DNA from: Halovivax cerinus
GTDB taxonomy: Archaea > Halobacteriota > Halobacteria > Halobacteriales > Natrialbaceae
Reading direction: 5' to 3'
DNA: 64,000 nt
NCBI RefSeq assembly: GCF_024498195.1
Contig: NZ_CP101824.1
Span: forward strand, 1,488,001 to 1,552,000
In this document: positions 53,279-63,584 of the stretch, piece by piece
How positions within the stretch are numbered: the first letter of the stretch is position 1
Layout: every line of letters begins with the position of its first letter
Made by a program: the position numbers and the translations under genes
Notes under the pieces: generated by a model
What the model saw: only the letters and a program-made list of their open reading frames with translations
What the model was told of the DNA's origin: nothing
Databases searched by the model: none

Positions 53279-54583
53279 ATGGTCTCTCCCTCACACGACT
53301 CCCTCTCGCGCCGCGACGTTACCAGAGCGGCCGTCGCTATCGGCGGGTCGGCGGCGCTCTCGGCCTGCCTCGAACGCGCGGACGAACCGGCCGACGTTCC
53401 GCACGGCCCGGAGGACCTCTCGACCCTTCCCGCGCGACAGCACGCCTGGAACGACGCCCTCGCGACGGACGAGTACGGCAATCACCTCGCGCCGCGCCAC
53501 CGCGTCCTCATTCTGTTCGACTACGCGCGCGACGGAGCGCCGAGCGACGCCGACCGGGAGACGGTCGAGAACGCGTTTCGCACGCTCGAGCGAGCGTACG
53601 AACGGAGCCACGACGGACTCCTCTGTACGATGAGTTACTCGCCGTCGTACTTCGCTCGGTTCGACGAATCGCTTCCCGACTCGGTCGATCTGAGAGAACC
53701 CGAGGCCCTGGCTCCCTTCGAGGACCCCGAGCTCGACCGCCCCGACGCCGTCGTCCACCTGGCGAGTGACCACGGCTCCGTCGTGCTGGCGGCCGAGGAA
53801 GCGTTACGCGGCGAGCTGGACGAACTCAACGGCGTCTCCGTAGACGCGACGTTCGACGGCGTCTTCGAGCGAGTGGATCGACGCACGGGCTTCGTCGGCG
53901 AGGGCCTCCCCGCCGAGAACCAGGACGTGTCGGACGTCCCCGATTCGAAACCGGTGCCCGAAGATGCCCCGATGTACATGGGATTCAAGTCCGGCTTCGA
54001 GAAGAATCAGGCCAGCGAGGAGCGCGTGACGATCCAGGCGGGCCCATTCGCCGGCGGGACGACCCAGCAACTCTCGCTCCTCCGACTGACCCTCCACCAG
54101 TGGTACGAACAGGACACCCGCGACCAGCGCGTCGCCACGATGTTCTGTCCCGCTCACGCCGCCGACGACCGCGTCGAAGGCGCCGGCCACTCCCTCGGGA
54201 ATTCGAGCGGGCTCGGGAACTGTCCGGCCCACGCCGGCGACGACGCTCGCACGGAGGGCGCGGTCGGTCACGCCCAGAAGGCGGCCCGGGCGCGCGAGGA
54301 CGACTCGCCGCTGCTCCTCCGCCGGGACTTCGACTCGACCGACGACGATCGAGCCACCCTCCACTTCCTCTCGCTGCAGCGGTCGATCGGGGACTTCGTC
54401 GACACGCGCCAGGCGATGAACGGGACCGACCTCGCCGAGACGTCGGCGGTCGGTCAACGGCTGAACAACGGCATCTTGCAGTACGTGACGGTCGAACGGC
54501 GGGGCAACTTCTTACTCCCGCCGCGGGCGCTCCGCGCGCTGCCGACGCCGACTCCCGACGCGAACCGGACACGGTCGGACTGA
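53279..54583 (+). CDS. DyP/EfeB-like haem peroxidase-family protein, catalytic Asp substituted
   Basis: A 434-residue exported protein. The N-terminus SRRDVTRAAVAIGGSAALSA with Cys after it suggests Tat export (and possibly lipidation). The DyP-like body shows GFKSG (235-239) where DyP peroxidases have GxxDG, followed by the conserved-like stretch GGTTQQLSLLRLTLHQWYEQ. The proximal-haem-His region is GHAQKAAR (His331), then LHFLSLQRSIGDF and NNGILQYVTVERRGNFLLPP, matching EfeB order. The catalytic Asp is replaced by Ser238. Between these lies a duplicated CPAHA motif (Cys290 and Cys315). It is divergent from the P19-like gene. The haem-binding part seems kept, while peroxidase activity is doubtful. 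Confidence 0.75.
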   Translation: MVSPSHDSLSRRDVTRAAVAIGGSAALSACLERADEPADVPHGPEDLSTLPARQHAWNDALATDEYGNHLAPRHRVLILFDYARDGAPSDADRETVENAFRTLERAYERSHDGLLCTMSYSPSYFARFDESLPDSVDLREPEALAPFEDPELDRPDAVVHLASDHGSVVLAAEEALRGELDELNGVSVDATFDGVFERVDRRTGFVGEGLPAENQDVSDVPDSKPVPEDAPMYMGFKSGFEKNQASEERVTIQAGPFAGGTTQQLSLLRLTLHQWYEQDTRDQRVATMFCPAHAADDRVEGAGHSLGNSSGLGNCPAHAGDDARTEGAVGHAQKAARAREDDSPLLLRRDFDSTDDDRATLHFLSLQRSIGDFVDTRQAMNGTDLAETSAVGQRLNNGILQYVTVERRGNFLLPPRALRALPTPTPDANRTRSD

Positions 54584-54683
54584 GACAGCCGTCGGCACAC
54601 CGTGCCATCGTCGGTCCGTCTCCGAACGAGCGCGCTCGAGGACGCGCCGTCGTCGGTCCTGAAACGGCGGTCGTCGACCTCGA

Positions 54684-55565
<882 letters not shown>

Positions 55566-55644
55566 ACGCGTCGTAGGTCCACCAGGCACTAAGTCGTGTG
55601 GACCTGGGCAACGGTGGCGGGTCCGGTGTCTCGGACCGACGGGG

Positions 55645-56502
55645 TCACGCGAGGAGCAGGCCGCCGACCGACAGCCCGACCAGCACGACGTGGAACGTCG
55701 CGTGAGCGACCATCGCGGCTTCGAGGCTCGATCGCCAGTAGAGCCAGCCGAAGCCGAGGCCCGCGACGCCGTTGAGCACGACGGTCCGGACGATCAGCAC
55801 GGCCGTCGGCTCCGCGATGGTGGCGAGCGCCGGCAGGTGGCCGACGCCGAAGAGCACCGCAGAGGCGACGATGGCCGCCCACGCCGACGAACGTGCGAGT
55901 CTCCCGTGTTCGGTCCCCTCGCGGACACCGCCGAACCGGACGCGGCCGGCGTGGATGGCCCACGCGAAGACGGTCAACAGTCCCCACCGGAGCAGGAGTT
56001 CCTCCGTGATCCCGCCGTACAGGAGCCGGACCGGGAGGCTGGCGAGCAGTCCGGAGACCGTCGCTACCTCCGGCAGCACCGTGACCGATTCGAGGTCTGT
56101 GGCGACCAGGGGCGCGAACGCCACGTCGAGCGCCACGATGGCGACGTACGTCGCCACACCGACCGCCACTGCTACGCCCAGTTCGGACCGGAGAGCGCCC
56201 AGAACTGGCGGTCCACCGCGAACGCGCGCGTCGACGTGCGACCGGAGGCCGACTCGGGGCGCGAGCAGGACGCCGACGCCGACGGCGACCGTGAGCAGGA
56301 TCGTCGGCTGGAGCATCACCAGCGCCGCGACCGCGGGCCCGGACAGCTGCGGGAGGCCGGGAACCCCTCCCTCGCCGGTCGCAACCGAGACGCCGACCGC
56401 GACCACGCCGAGCATGCCCAGCGCGAACAGTGCGCCGAATCGCGTCGGGAACGACCCAGTCGTCGGGGCCGTTCTCTCGAGTTCGTCCCGAGTCTGACTC
56501 AT
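55645..56502 (-). CDS. CPBP-family intramembrane protease
   Basis: A 285-residue membrane protein with the CPBP motifs: GGITEELLLRWGLL (Glu pair, Arg), LFGVGHLPALA (His) and AMVAHATFHVV (His). About eight spans. Second member of this family in the window (other at 13260). The N-terminus MSQTRDELERTAPTTGSFPT is hydrophilic. Substrate unknown. Same strand as the aldo/keto reductase, which it precedes by 79 bp, so they might share a transcript. Confidence 0.88.
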   Translation of the reverse strand: MSQTRDELERTAPTTGSFPTRFGALFALGMLGVVAVGVSVATGEGGVPGLPQLSGPAVAALVMLQPTILLTVAVGVGVLLAPRVGLRSHVDARVRGGPPVLGALRSELGVAVAVGVATYVAIVALDVAFAPLVATDLESVTVLPEVATVSGLLASLPVRLLYGGITEELLLRWGLLTVFAWAIHAGRVRFGGVREGTEHGRLARSSAWAAIVASAVLFGVGHLPALATIAEPTAVLIVRTVVLNGVAGLGFGWLYWRSSLEAAMVAHATFHVVLVGLSVGGLLLA

Positions 56503-56654
56503 ACGTACTGCGTACGCTCCGCTGCGGGATATACTCACTCGTCCGTACAGGTAGGGGTGGAGGCTCGACCGGCTGACTGACGACCGGCCGTCGCGACGAC
56601 GGACGGGTTCCGAACACCAATCCGGCCGATGCGTGGGACGGAGCCGACGCCCTC

Positions 56655-57683
56655 TCAGGCGGTGTCGACCCCGAGAACCTGGTCGACGACGGCCTGCACG
56701 CGCGTCGCCTCGGCGACGGAGACGAGGTCGCCGTCGCCGCCGTCGAGTGCGGCCACGAATTCGTCGATCAGCGCGAGGGTCGTCTCGCCCGGATCCTCGG
56801 TGAGGACACGCTCGTCTTCCTCGCCGGGGTCGGCGACGAGCCGGCGCCACGCCCGCAGCGACAGGGACCCCTCGGTCCCCTCGACGGTGATGGCGTTCTC
56901 CTCGCTCCCGGCGCAGTCACAGAGGAGGTCGATCGTTCCGTGAACCGGTTCGTCGACGGTGATAGCGCCACCACCGTCGGCGCCGACGGCGGTGTCCTCG
57001 CCGTCGGGATCGGCGCTCGCGACGCCCCCGCCGGCACGGAACGTGCCCACGATGGACTCCTCGTACGTCTCCGGGCCCGTGTATCGCACGTCCGCCGTCA
57101 CGTCGCCGATATCGCCGAACAGTTCCTGCGTCCCGAAGACGAAGTGACTCCCGACCTCCCGCATCGGGCCGCCCTGGTCCCGGTCGGCGAGCCAGTCGAC
57201 GTCCTGCCACTCCCGGGGCCACCGCGGGAAGCGAAACCGGAGGGCGACTCGTTTCGGCGCGCCGATCTCGCCGGCCGCGATCCGTTCGCGCATGTCCACG
57301 AACCCTGGCGTGTAGCGAAACGGGAGGTTGATCGCGGTCGTCCGCCCACTCTCGCGTGCGAGTTCAGTAAGTTCGCGACCGACTGCGGCGGTCTCCGCGA
57401 TCGGTTTCTCGCAGATGACGTGCTTGTTCGCACCCAGCGCGGTTCGAACGACGGCAGCGTGGTGCTTCGGCGGGACGCCGATGTAGACGATGTCGACCGC
57501 ATCGATGGCGACGAGGTCGTCGACGTCGGTGACCGCCTCGCAGCCGTACTCCGCCGCCATCGACGCGGCCTTCGAGGCCACGCGGTCGCAGACGACCCGA
57601 ATCTCTGTTCGCTCGTGTTCGTCGAACGCGGCCGCGAGACGCGACCCGATGACGCCGCAGCCGACGATGCCGACCTGGTACAT
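56655..57683 (-). CDS. Gfo/Idh/MocA-family dehydrogenase
   Basis: A 342-residue NAD(P)-dependent oxidoreductase. The Rossmann start is MYQVGIVGCGVIGSRLAAAF, followed by IVYIGVPPKHHAAV and the family motif HVICEKPIAET. The C-terminal domain has an insert with Gly/Asp-rich loop (ADPDGEDTAVGADGGG) around 245-260. Substrate is likely a sugar or inositol derivative but is not evident. It follows the ABC-2 permease gene (72 bp) on the same strand. Confidence 0.9.
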   Translation of the reverse strand: MYQVGIVGCGVIGSRLAAAFDEHERTEIRVVCDRVASKAASMAAEYGCEAVTDVDDLVAIDAVDIVYIGVPPKHHAAVVRTALGANKHVICEKPIAETAAVGRELTELARESGRTTAINLPFRYTPGFVDMRERIAAGEIGAPKRVALRFRFPRWPREWQDVDWLADRDQGGPMREVGSHFVFGTQELFGDIGDVTADVRYTGPETYEESIVGTFRAGGGVASADPDGEDTAVGADGGGAITVDEPVHGTIDLLCDCAGSEENAITVEGTEGSLSLRAWRRLVADPGEEDERVLTEDPGETTLALIDEFVAALDGGDGDLVSVAEATRVQAVVDQVLGVDTA

Positions 57684-57754
57684 GCAGGCGCAGTCGTGCG
57701 CCCGTCGCAAGAATGTGCGGATACCGGGCGAGCGGGCGTGCAGGCGACCAGAAC

Positions 57755-59392
57755 CTACGAGAGTCGGTGTCTGTGCACCATCGCGCCCAGGAACAGGGTG
57801 AGTCCGACGACGCCGAAGGCGAGCGGCGTCGCGGTCCCGACGGTTTCCCCAGTCGCGCCCGCGAAATCCAGCATCGGGACGCCGTTGAGCGGGCCGACGT
57901 ACCAGCACAGGAGGTAGCTCAGTTCGAACGCCCGCCGCGTCCCCGTCCAGCTCCCGAGACATTGCGCGAGCGACGGGACGAAGCAGACGAACCCGGCGAG
58001 GACGATGAGTCCGCCGAACCCCGAGTCCAGGACCGTCGGCCAGTACACGACGCCGAGAAACGACCCCGCGACGATCGCGCCGGCGATCCACTCGGCGAGA
58101 AGCTGGCGTTGCGGTCGTGGTGCCGAGACGACGAGGGGGACGATCCGGTGGTGGATGGGGCGATAGCCCATCGGCGACCAGACGAACAGCGGCCACATGG
58201 CAGCGATTGCCACGGTTACGCCGGTCGTACCGGCGCCGTTCAGGCCGACGACGGCGATAACCCCGGCGCCGGCGTACCACCACCACGGGTGACCGCGCAG
58301 CAACAGACGGAGTTCCTGGACGAGGAGTCGCCCGAACCCGCTTCGGTCGCGGTCCGTGACCGGGCGTAACGAAACCGCTGCGGGATCCGGTGTGTCGGGT
58401 TCCGGCACCGACCCGTCGCCGAAAATCACGGCGAGGAATTCGGTTAGTCGGTCGAACCGGCTCCGCTGCGACGGAGCCCCGGTCCGCGAAAATCGCTCGT
58501 AGGGGATCGTCGCGAACAGCACCAGCGCGAGACCCACGAGCCCGAACCCGAACCGGTTGAGGACGAACCACGGCGGCCACGCCCCGCCGTCCCAGCGGTA
58601 CCGTACGGTCTCGCCGGTACTCGTTCCGGTGCCGTAGTTCGCGACCGGCGGGCCGTCGTATCCCGGCGCAACGTCCAACAACGCTGCGAACGTCATCTCC
58701 CCGGCCGCGAATACCCCGATTGAATCGGCCAACCGGAGCCAGATCGAAGGTCGGCCGGCCGACGGATCGGTCCCCACGGCGAGGACTGCCGTGAGCAGGG
58801 TCATCGCGCCGAAGAAATACGCGATGGTACCGAACGTCCCGCGCGAGAAGGAACTCGACTGGAACAGCACGGTCACGCCGGAGACGAAGCAGCCGATCGG
58901 GACGCCGATTGCGACGACGCCGCCCAGGATCCAGACTGGATTCGTCGGGCCGCTCCCGTGTACGACGTGATTGATCAGGGCCGCGAACCCGAGCGTCGCG
59001 AGTAGCACCGCACTCATTCCGACGTGGCTGAGCCACTTCCCGAGCAGGTACGAGCGATCACGTATCGGCGTGCTCGCGACGAGTTCGTCGACGCCGCTCG
59101 TCCGGTCGCGTTCGATCGACCCACCGAGGACCGAGTACCCGAAGAACAGGAGGACGGTCGCCGCCGTCACGCCGGTCGTGAGTCCGACGTACGCGGACGT
59201 CGGCTCGCCACGGTAATTGACAATCTCTCCGGCGACGGTGTCCTGGTACAGTAGTTCGAACGCGCCGACGTTGAGCTGGTACCCGACGAAGGCGAAGATC
59301 GCCAGGACGAACAGCAGTCGCCGCGATCGGATTCGCTGCAGGAAGTCGGCCCGAGCGACGGCGGTCGCGTGCGACACGCTAACGGGAATCAT
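57755..59392 (-). CDS. ABC-2-type transporter permease
   Basis: A 545-residue membrane subunit. It starts MIPVSVSHATAVARADFLQR with a basic patch (RIRSRR), followed by about 12 spans and a hydrophilic loop around 310-360 (GDGSVPEPDTPDPAAVSLRP). SIERDRTSGVDELVASTPIR after the second span is typical of ABC-2 permeases. ATG 59392 is preferred over GTG 59404, which sits directly on the purine-rich GGGAGG. It overlaps the end of the ATPase gene by 14 bp, so translation is coupled. Substrate is unknown. Confidence 0.88.
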   Translation of the reverse strand: MIPVSVSHATAVARADFLQRIRSRRLLFVLAIFAFVGYQLNVGAFELLYQDTVAGEIVNYRGEPTSAYVGLTTGVTAATVLLFFGYSVLGGSIERDRTSGVDELVASTPIRDRSYLLGKWLSHVGMSAVLLATLGFAALINHVVHGSGPTNPVWILGGVVAIGVPIGCFVSGVTVLFQSSSFSRGTFGTIAYFFGAMTLLTAVLAVGTDPSAGRPSIWLRLADSIGVFAAGEMTFAALLDVAPGYDGPPVANYGTGTSTGETVRYRWDGGAWPPWFVLNRFGFGLVGLALVLFATIPYERFSRTGAPSQRSRFDRLTEFLAVIFGDGSVPEPDTPDPAAVSLRPVTDRDRSGFGRLLVQELRLLLRGHPWWWYAGAGVIAVVGLNGAGTTGVTVAIAAMWPLFVWSPMGYRPIHHRIVPLVVSAPRPQRQLLAEWIAGAIVAGSFLGVVYWPTVLDSGFGGLIVLAGFVCFVPSLAQCLGSWTGTRRAFELSYLLCWYVGPLNGVPMLDFAGATGETVGTATPLAFGVVGLTLFLGAMVHRHRLS

Positions 59393-60269
59393 CGAATCTA
59401 TCACCCTCCCGGTCGATTCGGTTGAGATACGCGTCTTCGAGCGTCGGGACTACCGGTTCGGCGTCGGGAGCGGGACGATCGTCCGCTATAACGCGCATCC
59501 TGACGCCGTCCGTCCGTTGAACGGTTCCCGAGACCTGGTACTGCGCGCGGACCGAATCGACCTCAGACTGCGGGACGAGGACCTCGAAGACGTTCCCCTC
59601 GGCCGCCTCGATCAGCGATTCGGGCGTCGTGTGATCGAGCAACTCGCCGTCGCTGAGGAGTGCGACGGTGTTCGCCGTCGCCTCGACGTCCGGGACGATG
59701 TGGGTCGACAGAAGTACGACCCGGTCTCGGGCGACTTCCGTGAGGAGATTCCTGACTTGCACGCGCTTTTCCGGGTCGAGACCGACTGTCGGCTCGTCGA
59801 CGACGAGGAGTTCGGGATCGTTCACCAGCGCCTGGACGATTCCGACGCTCCGGCACATGCCGCCGGAGAACGTTCGGAGCTTTCGGTCCCGATCGTCTTG
59901 CAACCCCGCCACCGCGAGGAGGTCGTCGATGCGATCGGCGGCCGTCTCGCCGTCGACGCCGCGCAATGCGGCGATATACTGGAGGAACTCTACCGCGGTC
60001 AGATCGGGGTACACGCCGAAATCCTGGGGCAGGTACCCAAGCACGCGTCGGACCGTGACCGGATCGTCGGTCACGTCCGTTCCGTTCCAGACGAACGATC
60101 CCTCGGAGGGCTCCGACACGGTCGCGATGATCCGCAGAAGCGTCGACTTTCCGGCCCCGTTCGGGCCGAGGAGTCCGTGGATACCGGTGTCCAGCTCGAG
60201 GTCGACGTCCCGGACGCCCCAGACCCCATCCGCGTACCGTTTGCCGATCGCCTTCAGAGAAAGGGTCAT
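59379..60269 (-). CDS. ABC transporter ATPase of an ABC-2 exporter
   Basis: A 296-residue ATP-binding subunit. Walker A is GPNGAGKST (about 34-42), the signature is FSGGMCRSVGIVQALV (LSGGQ variant), Walker B LLVVDEPTVGLDP and the switch His in LLSTHIVPDVEA. The C-terminal ~85 residues form the typical extra domain (FEVLVPQSEVDSVRAQY). ATG 60269. First gene of the pair with the permease at 57755. Upstream 254 bp contain no recognised gene. Confidence 0.92.
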   Translation of the reverse strand: MTLSLKAIGKRYADGVWGVRDVDLELDTGIHGLLGPNGAGKSTLLRIIATVSEPSEGSFVWNGTDVTDDPVTVRRVLGYLPQDFGVYPDLTAVEFLQYIAALRGVDGETAADRIDDLLAVAGLQDDRDRKLRTFSGGMCRSVGIVQALVNDPELLVVDEPTVGLDPEKRVQVRNLLTEVARDRVVLLSTHIVPDVEATANTVALLSDGELLDHTTPESLIEAAEGNVFEVLVPQSEVDSVRAQYQVSGTVQRTDGVRMRVIADDRPAPDAEPVVPTLEDAYLNRIDREGDRFDDSR

Positions 60270-60523
60270 GTTTCCGATAACTTCTCTCGGTTCTTTTAAC
60301 GATTGCGAACGCTCGCGGAGCCGGGTACGGTCTTCGAACGGCGCGTCACCCGTCGGCGGTGTCGCCGAGTGACTGGCTCAGGGTCCCGACCGAAGGCCAC
60401 CATAGCCCCTGGGTGGCGCCCGAGTCTCTTCACTTGCGGGCTCACAGCCGCGTGTTCCTCGGAGGAGTGGTGACTCCGGGTCGCCGTTCGGACGCGGCGG
60501 CAGTCGCCGCCGATATCGGGTCG

Positions 60524-61021
60524 TTACTCTTCGGGCGATTCGTCGGTCGCCGCCTCCCAATCGTCGACGAACCCGCGGAACGGACAGACGTACTCGTCGC
60601 GGATCAGCTGTTCGTCGACGACGGTGAGGCCGAGCGCGTCGAGTTCCTTGCCGATCCGATTCAAGTCGTCGTGGTCGGTCCCGATGGCGTTGACGTAGAC
60701 GTTGCGTTCGCCGGTCATGATGTCGCGGACCGCCGTCACGCCTCGAATGTTCCGCGCTTCCTTCGCGAGTTCGTCGCGCTCCGGTACCGGTGCGGTACAG
60801 ATGATCTTGGTGTACAGCGGGTAGCCGGCGAGATCGTAGTCGATGTCGATGTGGTAGCCCCGGATGATCCCGCTCTCTTCTAGCGCGTTGAGTCGGGTGC
60901 GAACGGTGCTCGACGACAGTCCGAGCGTCGCCGCGATGTCCGTCGAGGACGTCCCCCGGGCGTCCTGCTGGAGGTGGTAGAGGATGCGCTTGTCCACGGC
61001 GTCCAGTTCGCCATCCTTCAT
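60524..61021 (-). CDS. Lrp/AsnC-family transcription regulator
   Basis: A 165-residue regulator with an N-terminal HTH (LDAVDKRILYHLQQDARGTS, SSSTVRTRLNALEESGIIRG) and a C-terminal RAM ligand-binding domain (VTAVRDIMTGERNVYVNAIG, LNRIGKELDALGLTV). It is divergent from the APC transporter gene with a 179-bp gap to the small upstream frame and 268 bp to the transporter start. Control of amino-acid uptake is the natural guess (inference). Confidence 0.92.
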   Translation of the reverse strand: MKDGELDAVDKRILYHLQQDARGTSSTDIAATLGLSSSTVRTRLNALEESGIIRGYHIDIDYDLAGYPLYTKIICTAPVPERDELAKEARNIRGVTAVRDIMTGERNVYVNAIGTDHDDLNRIGKELDALGLTVVDEQLIRDEYVCPFRGFVDDWEAATDESPEE

Positions 61022-61155
61022 CGGTCGTCGATTCTGCCCCGTGGGTGTTTATACTCTCGGTCCGCGCCCATCCCGCCGGGACGCGCCGCGCCCGCCTAAA
61101 CGATGACGGAAGTTGAAAATTATGTCCTCTGTATCGACACTCCGTCAATTAAATC

Positions 61156-61170
61156 GCCTAGTTTATTAGC
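61156..61170 (+). promoter_or_regulatory. Candidate TATA element upstream of the leader frame and APC gene
   Basis: TTTATTAGC at 61162-61170 gives a predicted start around 61189-61195, close to the GTG codons at 61189 and 61201. This would make the small frame leaderless. Confidence 0.4.
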
Positions 61171-61200
61171 ATCCGTCACCAACTGCCGGTGATTCCTGCC

Positions 61201-61293
61201 GTGAGACCGGAGACGCCGACGACGGACGACGCGAGCCCCGCGCTTCCGAACGGAACGGCCGCGTTCGAAGCGGCGATCGCGGAGGTCGTATGA
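61201..61293 (+). CDS. Putative 30-residue leader peptide coupled to the APC gene
   Basis: A GTG-started frame of 30 codons with an acidic, Ala-rich product (PALPNGTAAFEAAIAEVV at the end). Its stop codon TGA overlaps the transporter ATG in ATGA (61290-61293). GTG 61189 in the same frame is an alternative start. The overlap suggests translational coupling, and GGAGG at 61281-61285 also lies 5 bases before the transporter ATG. Whether it is translated is unproven; the composition is protein-like but short. Confidence 0.4.
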   Translation: MRPETPTTDDASPALPNGTAAFEAAIAEVV

Positions 61294-63467
61294 AGGAACT
61301 CGAACGCGACCTCGGCCTCCCGTCGGTGCTGGCGATCAGCATCGGCGCGATGATCGGCAGCGGCATCTTCATCCTGCCAGCGCTCGCCCTGGAGACCGCG
61401 GGGCCGGCGGTCATCCTCGCCTACGCGCTCTCGGGTCTGCTCGTCGTGCCGGCTGCCCTCTCGAAGTCCGAGATGGCGACCGCGATGCCCGAAGCCGGCG
61501 GCACCTACATCTACATCGAGCGTGGGATGGGGCCGCTGCTGGGCACGATCGCCGGCGTCGGAACGTGGTTCTCCCTGACGTTCAAGGGGGCACTCGCGCT
61601 CGTCGGCGGTGTTCCGTACCTGCTCCTGTATCTCGAACTGCCGATGAAGCTGGTCGCACTGGCGCTCGCGACGGTGTTGATACTGATCAACCTCCTCGGT
61701 GCGAAGCAGACGGGTCGACTGCAGGTGGTGATCGTCGTCGTCATGCTGGCCGCGCTGGGCTGGTTCGCCGCGTTCAGCGCGCCCAGCGTCCAGTCGGCCA
61801 ACTACGCGAACTTCTTCGACGACGGGATCGGCGGGATCCTGGCGGCGACCGGGCTGGTGTTCGTCTCCTACGCGGGCGTCACGAAGGTCGCGAGCGTCGC
61901 CGAAGAGGTCGAGAATCCGGGTCGGAACATTCCGCTCGGCATCCTCGGCTCGCTCGCGTTTACCACGATCCTCTACGTCGTCATCGTGGCGGTCCTGGTC
62001 GGCGTCACCGATCCGGGGAGCGTCGCCGGCTCCCTGACGCCGGTGGCCGTCGCAGCGAGGGAGACGCTTGGGGGGGTCGGCGAAATCGTCGTCGTCATCG
62101 CGGCCATGCTCGCGCTCGTCTCGACGGCCAACGCGGGTATCCTCTCGTCGTCGCGATACCCGTTCGCCATGAGTCGCGACCAGTTGGCGCCACCGACGTT
62201 CTCGTCGGTGAGCGATCGGTTCGGGACCCCCGTCGCCTCGATCACGCTCACCGGCGCGGTGCTATTAGTGCTCATCGCGGTCGTCCCCCTCCAGAACATC
62301 GCGAAACTCGCGAGCGCGTTCCAGATCCTCGTCTTCGCGCTGATCAACGTGGCCGTGATCGCGTTCCGCGAGGGCGAGGGGGCGTACGACCCCGAGTTCC
62401 GGTCGCCGCTGTATCCGTGGGTGCAGGTCTTCGGCGCGGTCTCGGGACTCGTCCTATTGACACAGATGGGCCGGGACGCCTTCCTCGGGGCCGTCCTCAT
62501 CATTGTCGGGAGCGTGGCCTGGTACGCCTACTACGCCCGATCGCGCGTCGACCGCGAGGGCGCGGCGACGGACGCGGTTCGCCGGCGTGTCGGCCAGGAA
62601 GCGCTCATGGAGACCGAATCAGCGGTGAACGAGACGCCGCGGGAGGTCCTCGTCTCGCTCACGAAAGGGCTCGACGCGGACCGGGAACGGTCGCTCGTCG
62701 CCATCGCGGCCGACCTCGTTCGTGCGGACGACGGCCGCGTCGTCGTCGCGCGGTTCGAGGAGGTGCCCGACCAGGTTCCGCTGACCGACGAGGTGACGGT
62801 GCAGTCCGCCGCGGACCGCTCGTTCGAGTCACGGATGGACGACCTCTCGGCGGACCTGGACGTCGCGATCGAGGCCGACGAGATCGTCAGCCACGACACG
62901 AAACACGCGGTCGTCAACCTCGCCGCGGACCGGGGCGTGGACGCGATCGTCGCCGAACACGAACCGCTGCGGCTTCGCTCTCGACTTCTCGGCGATCCGG
63001 TCGACTGGATCGTTCGCCACGCTCCCTGCAACGTCGTCCTCGTCGACAATCTCGGCTACGACGATCCGGATCGCGTCGGCCTCGCCGGCGATCGCGGGCC
63101 GTTCCCGCCACTCGCAGTGACCGTCGCCGAGTCCATCGCCGGCGAGAACCGCGGTGCCGTCTCGCTCTGGCAACCCACCGATCGCGACGGGACGGAACAG
63201 TACGAGCGGACGATCGAGGACTACCAGGCGGAGCTTTCGGAGTTGCTCTCCGTGCCGGTTCGTGCCGAGCCCATCGGTGCCGACACGCTCCAGTCGTCGG
63301 CCCCCGACGTGGTAATCCGTCGCGGCACCGACGACACGCTCGCCTCGCAGGTGTTAGACGACAGTCCGACCGTTCCCCACCCCGGTTGTACGACGATCTC
63401 GGTCTATCCGCACGCGTCGCGCCGGCCGCGGTTTACGCGCCGACTACTGGAGCGCCTCACCTTCTGA
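61290..63467 (+). CDS. APC-family amino-acid transporter with C-terminal Usp-like domains
   Basis: A 725-residue transporter. Residues 1-425 hold the APC core with the diagnostic start LGLPSVLAISIGAMIGSGIF (12 spans), LVFVSYAGVTKVASVAEEVE and FAMSRDQLAPPTFSSVSDRF. The C-terminal 280 residues are soluble and resemble two Usp-like modules (SLVAIAADLVRADDGRVVVA; DAIVAEHEPLRLRSRLLGDP then VDWIVRHAPCNVVLVDNLGY), a fusion known for haloarchaeal and bacterial amino-acid permeases. The partner Lrp regulator is divergent. ATG 61290 with a Shine-Dalgarno at 61281-61285. Substrate unknown. Confidence 0.92.
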   Translation: MKELERDLGLPSVLAISIGAMIGSGIFILPALALETAGPAVILAYALSGLLVVPAALSKSEMATAMPEAGGTYIYIERGMGPLLGTIAGVGTWFSLTFKGALALVGGVPYLLLYLELPMKLVALALATVLILINLLGAKQTGRLQVVIVVVMLAALGWFAAFSAPSVQSANYANFFDDGIGGILAATGLVFVSYAGVTKVASVAEEVENPGRNIPLGILGSLAFTTILYVVIVAVLVGVTDPGSVAGSLTPVAVAARETLGGVGEIVVVIAAMLALVSTANAGILSSSRYPFAMSRDQLAPPTFSSVSDRFGTPVASITLTGAVLLVLIAVVPLQNIAKLASAFQILVFALINVAVIAFREGEGAYDPEFRSPLYPWVQVFGAVSGLVLLTQMGRDAFLGAVLIIVGSVAWYAYYARSRVDREGAATDAVRRRVGQEALMETESAVNETPREVLVSLTKGLDADRERSLVAIAADLVRADDGRVVVARFEEVPDQVPLTDEVTVQSAADRSFESRMDDLSADLDVAIEADEIVSHDTKHAVVNLAADRGVDAIVAEHEPLRLRSRLLGDPVDWIVRHAPCNVVLVDNLGYDDPDRVGLAGDRGPFPPLAVTVAESIAGENRGAVSLWQPTDRDGTEQYERTIEDYQAELSELLSVPVRAEPIGADTLQSSAPDVVIRRGTDDTLASQVLDDSPTVPHPGCTTISVYPHASRRPRFTRRLLERLTF

Positions 63468-63584
63468 CCGACGACGTTCCGATCGCCGTTTTCGACGACC
63501 GATGGTGCCGGCCGATGGCGTTCCGAGCGACTGGCGAGGTCCGAGCGACGACTCTCCTCGCACGACGCCGTCGACGAGCCGCGG

